A stretch of DNA of 64,000 nucleotides from Nitrospira sp. (lineage in GTDB: Bacteria > Nitrospirota > Nitrospiria > Nitrospirales > Nitrospiraceae), in the NCBI GenBank assembly GCA_022226935.1, contig CP092081.1, positions 466,540 through 530,539 of the forward strand. The letters run 5' to 3'. The position numbers and the translations under genes were made by a program. Below, in pieces: positions 62,134 through 64,000 of this stretch. Every line of letters begins with the position of its first letter. Within the stretch, counting starts at the first letter, position 1. The notes under the pieces are model-generated. The model had not been told where the DNA came from, ran no database searches, and worked only from the letters and a program-made list of their open reading frames with translations.

Positions 62134-64000
62134 GTGGCCAAGAAATACGTCTATTACTTTGGAGATGGAAAAGCCGAAGGCACCGGCAACATGAAGGAAC
62201 TGCTCGGCGGCAAAGGCGCCGGTCTGGCCGAGATGACCAATCTCAAAGTGTCCGTGCCTCCCGGGTTTACGATCTCCACCGAGGCCTGCGTCGAATATTA
62301 CAAGCGCGGCAAAGCCTATCCTCCCGGCATGATGGAGGAGGCGCTGGTGGCGCTCAAGAAGATCGAGCGGTCGATGAAGGCCGGGTTCGGCGATCCCGAC
62401 AGCCCCTTGCTGGTCTCCGTCCGTTCCGGCGCGCGCGCCTCCATGCCCGGCATGATGGATACCGTGCTGAACGTGGGATTGACCACCAAAACCGTGCACG
62501 GCTTGGCGCTCAAGACCAAGAACGAACGGTTTGCGCAGGACAGTTACCGCCGCTTCATCGGCATGTTCGGCAGCATCGTCATGGGCATCAATCGCGAGCA
62601 TTTCGAGGACATTCTCAAACATAAAAAGCGCGATCTCGGGGTCACGCAGGATACGCATCTCGATGCGAAGGCGCTCAAGGAACTCGTCGTCAGTTTCAAG
62701 GAACTCGTCAAAGAGGAAACCAAACGCGATTTTCCGGATGACCCGCTCGAACAATTGCGTATGGCGATCAATGCGGTGTTCTCTTCCTGGTACGGCGCCC
62801 GGGCCGTGACCTATCGGCGCCTCTACAACATTCCCGAAACCTGGGGCACGGCGGTGAACGTGGTCGCCATGGTGTTCGGCAACATGGGCGAGACCAGCGG
62901 CACCGGCGTGGCCTTCACGCGCGATCCGGCCACCGGGCAACGGCAATTCTTCGGCGAATGTTTGACGAACGCGCAGGGAGAGGATGTCGTCGCCGGCATT
63001 CGGACTCCGCTGCCGGTCAACCAGCTCGAAAAGTTCATGCCGCAGGCCTATAAAGATTTGGAGACGACTTATAAGAAACTGGAGCGGCACTATCGCGACA
63101 TGCTCGACTTGGAGTTCACCATCCAGGAGGGCAAGTTGTACATGTTGCAGACTCGCGTCGGGAAGCGGACCGGTGTGGCCGCGGTGCGGATCGCGGTCGA
63201 CATGGTGAAGGAAGGGCTCATTTCCAAGAAAGAAGCCTTGCAGCGGATCGGCCCGGACCAGCTGGCACAGTATCTCTATCCGATTTTCGATGCGAAGGAA
63301 GAATCGCACTGCACGCCGCTCGGCAAGGGATTGCCAGCCGGTCCCGGCGCCGCCGCCGGAAAAATCGCGTTGACGGCCGACCGGGCGGTGGAGATGCAAG
63401 GCGCCGGCAACCGCGTCGTGCTGGTCCGGCAGGAAACCAGCCCTGATGACATCCATGGCATGAATGCCGCGCTGGGCTTTCTGACTGCCCGCGGCGGCAT
63501 GACGTCCCATGCGGCCGTTGTCGCCCGGCAGATGGGCAAAGTCTGTGTGGCCGGTTGTGAAGCCATCGAGGTGGTGGACAATCAAACGGTACGGATCGGG
63601 ACGCAAACCTTCCGTGAGGGCGACTACCTGTCCGTCAACGGGTCGACCGGTAATGTGTACGGCGGCGATATTCCCGTCGTGGAGTCCGAAGTCATTCAGG
63701 TCTTGCAGGGGAAAATGGAAGCCTCGGCCTCGGAGAAATATCAGTTGTTCGAATCCGTGTTGAAGTGGGCCGACGGGGTGCGCAAGCTCAAGGTCCGGGC
63801 GAATGCCGATGTGCCCGATCAAGCCCGTATTGCGCGGAGCTTCGGCGCCGAAGGTATCGGCCTCTGCCGCACGGAACATATGTTCTTCGCCGAGGATCGC
63901 ATTCACATCATGCAGAAGATGATTCTCGCCCGGAAGCGCGAAGAGCGGGAGATGTATCTGGATCAGCTGCTGCCCTTGCAGAAGCAGGACTTCCTGGGCC
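62134..64000 (+). CDS. ppdK: Pyruvate phosphate dikinase, N-terminal part (runs off the window)
   Basis: 622 complete codons without a stop, from GTG 62134 preceded by AGAAGGAGAG. Begins AKKYVYYFGDGKAEG, then LLGGKGAGLAEMTNL, VPPGFTISTEACVEYY, SVRSGARASMPGMMDTVLNVG (ATP-grasp), and GGMTSHAAVVARQMGK with the phospho-His region (T-S-H), then FRTEHMFF-type LCRTEHMFFAEDR. Interconverts pyruvate, ATP and Pi with PEP, AMP and PPi. About two thirds of the protein (usual length near 880) is present. The 618-residue antisense frame is a shadow. Confidence 0.96.
   Translation, partial: MAKKYVYYFGDGKAEGTGNMKELLGGKGAGLAEMTNLKVSVPPGFTISTEACVEYYKRGKAYPPGMMEEALVALKKIERSMKAGFGDPDSPLLVSVRSGARASMPGMMDTVLNVGLTTKTVHGLALKTKNERFAQDSYRRFIGMFGSIVMGINREHFEDILKHKKRDLGVTQDTHLDAKALKELVVSFKELVKEETKRDFPDDPLEQLRMAINAVFSSWYGARAVTYRRLYNIPETWGTAVNVVAMVFGNMGETSGTGVAFTRDPATGQRQFFGECLTNAQGEDVVAGIRTPLPVNQLEKFMPQAYKDLETTYKKLERHYRDMLDLEFTIQEGKLYMLQTRVGKRTGVAAVRIAVDMVKEGLISKKEALQRIGPDQLAQYLYPIFDAKEESHCTPLGKGLPAGPGAAAGKIALTADRAVEMQGAGNRVVLVRQETSPDDIHGMNAALGFLTARGGMTSHAAVVARQMGKVCVAGCEAIEVVDNQTVRIGTQTFREGDYLSVNGSTGNVYGGDIPVVESEVIQVLQGKMEASASEKYQLFESVLKWADGVRKLKVRANADVPDQARIARSFGAEGIGLCRTEHMFFAEDRIHIMQKMILARKREEREMYLDQLLPLQKQDFLG

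Noticed and set aside
62050-63906. 618-residue antisense frame at the right end
   Set aside because: The plus strand encodes pyruvate phosphate dikinase with all family motifs and a good ribosome site; high G+C opens the opposite frame.

Overview
The window is a G+C-rich bacterial chromosome segment that looks like Nitrospira (phylum Nitrospirota). This is judged from protein character and gene combinations: an LPS-assembly LptD (so a diderm cell), a complete molybdopterin cluster with a nickel permease, paired DUF507 genes, many two-component and Ser/Thr-phosphorylation proteins, and several families of small secreted proteins. No rRNA or tRNA was seen, so the genus is an inference. The left edge cuts a YjbQ-family gene and the right edge cuts pyruvate phosphate dikinase (ppdK), which is open to the last base on the plus strand.

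Layout. 1-10,400: YjbQ end, two poorly known proteins, a minus-strand operon of membrane Ser/Thr kinase, PP2C phosphatase and double-FHA protein, then a PHP phosphoesterase translationally coupled to a FolB-methyltransferase fusion, several small membrane or secreted proteins and a caspase-fold peptidase. 10,597-19,461: a complete type I-C CRISPR-Cas locus (cas3-cas5-cas8c-cas7-cas4-cas1-cas2), a leader and 15 repeats with 14 spacers. 20,016-33,422: housekeeping genes: moaC-moaD-moaE-moaA, a NicO/UreH-type permease, a metallo-beta-lactamase-fold hydrolase, accD, folC, lptD, thioredoxin and recN. 33,430-41,770: a minus-strand signalling block made of a 1401-residue multidomain fusion, a GAF histidine kinase, an NtrC-type sigma-54 activator and a response regulator with an HD-GYP-like domain. 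42,136-52,775: secreted proteins, a second PP2C, a YprB-like exonuclease, DUF507 twins, bcp, fabI, a YD-repeat protein and a glycoside-hydrolase-like protein. 52,825-57,316: a sulfate ABC importer operon headed by an Rrf2 regulator. 57,317-58,432: a decayed intergenic region. 58,433-64,000: glyQ, glyS, a small membrane protein and ppdK.

How it works together. The Moa proteins make the pterin for molybdenum enzymes. The sulfate operon, under a Cys-containing Rrf2 regulator, would match sulfate uptake to cysteine or Fe-S status. The kinase-phosphatase-FHA operon is a self-contained phospho-threonine circuit.

The most unusual object is the 1401-residue protein at 37,565-41,770. It joins a receiver-like domain, PAS, a histidine-kinase-like region without its histidine, two PilZ domains, a LuxD-like acyltransferase fold lacking its catalytic residues, and a methyltransferase. 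It lies directly upstream of a kinase, a sigma-54 activator and an HD-GYP-like regulator, so a c-di-GMP-responsive pathway is a reasonable but unproven reading. Other points of note are a sharp base-composition step inside the cas operon and an 11-bp tandem triplication that breaks a small gene near 57.6 kb.
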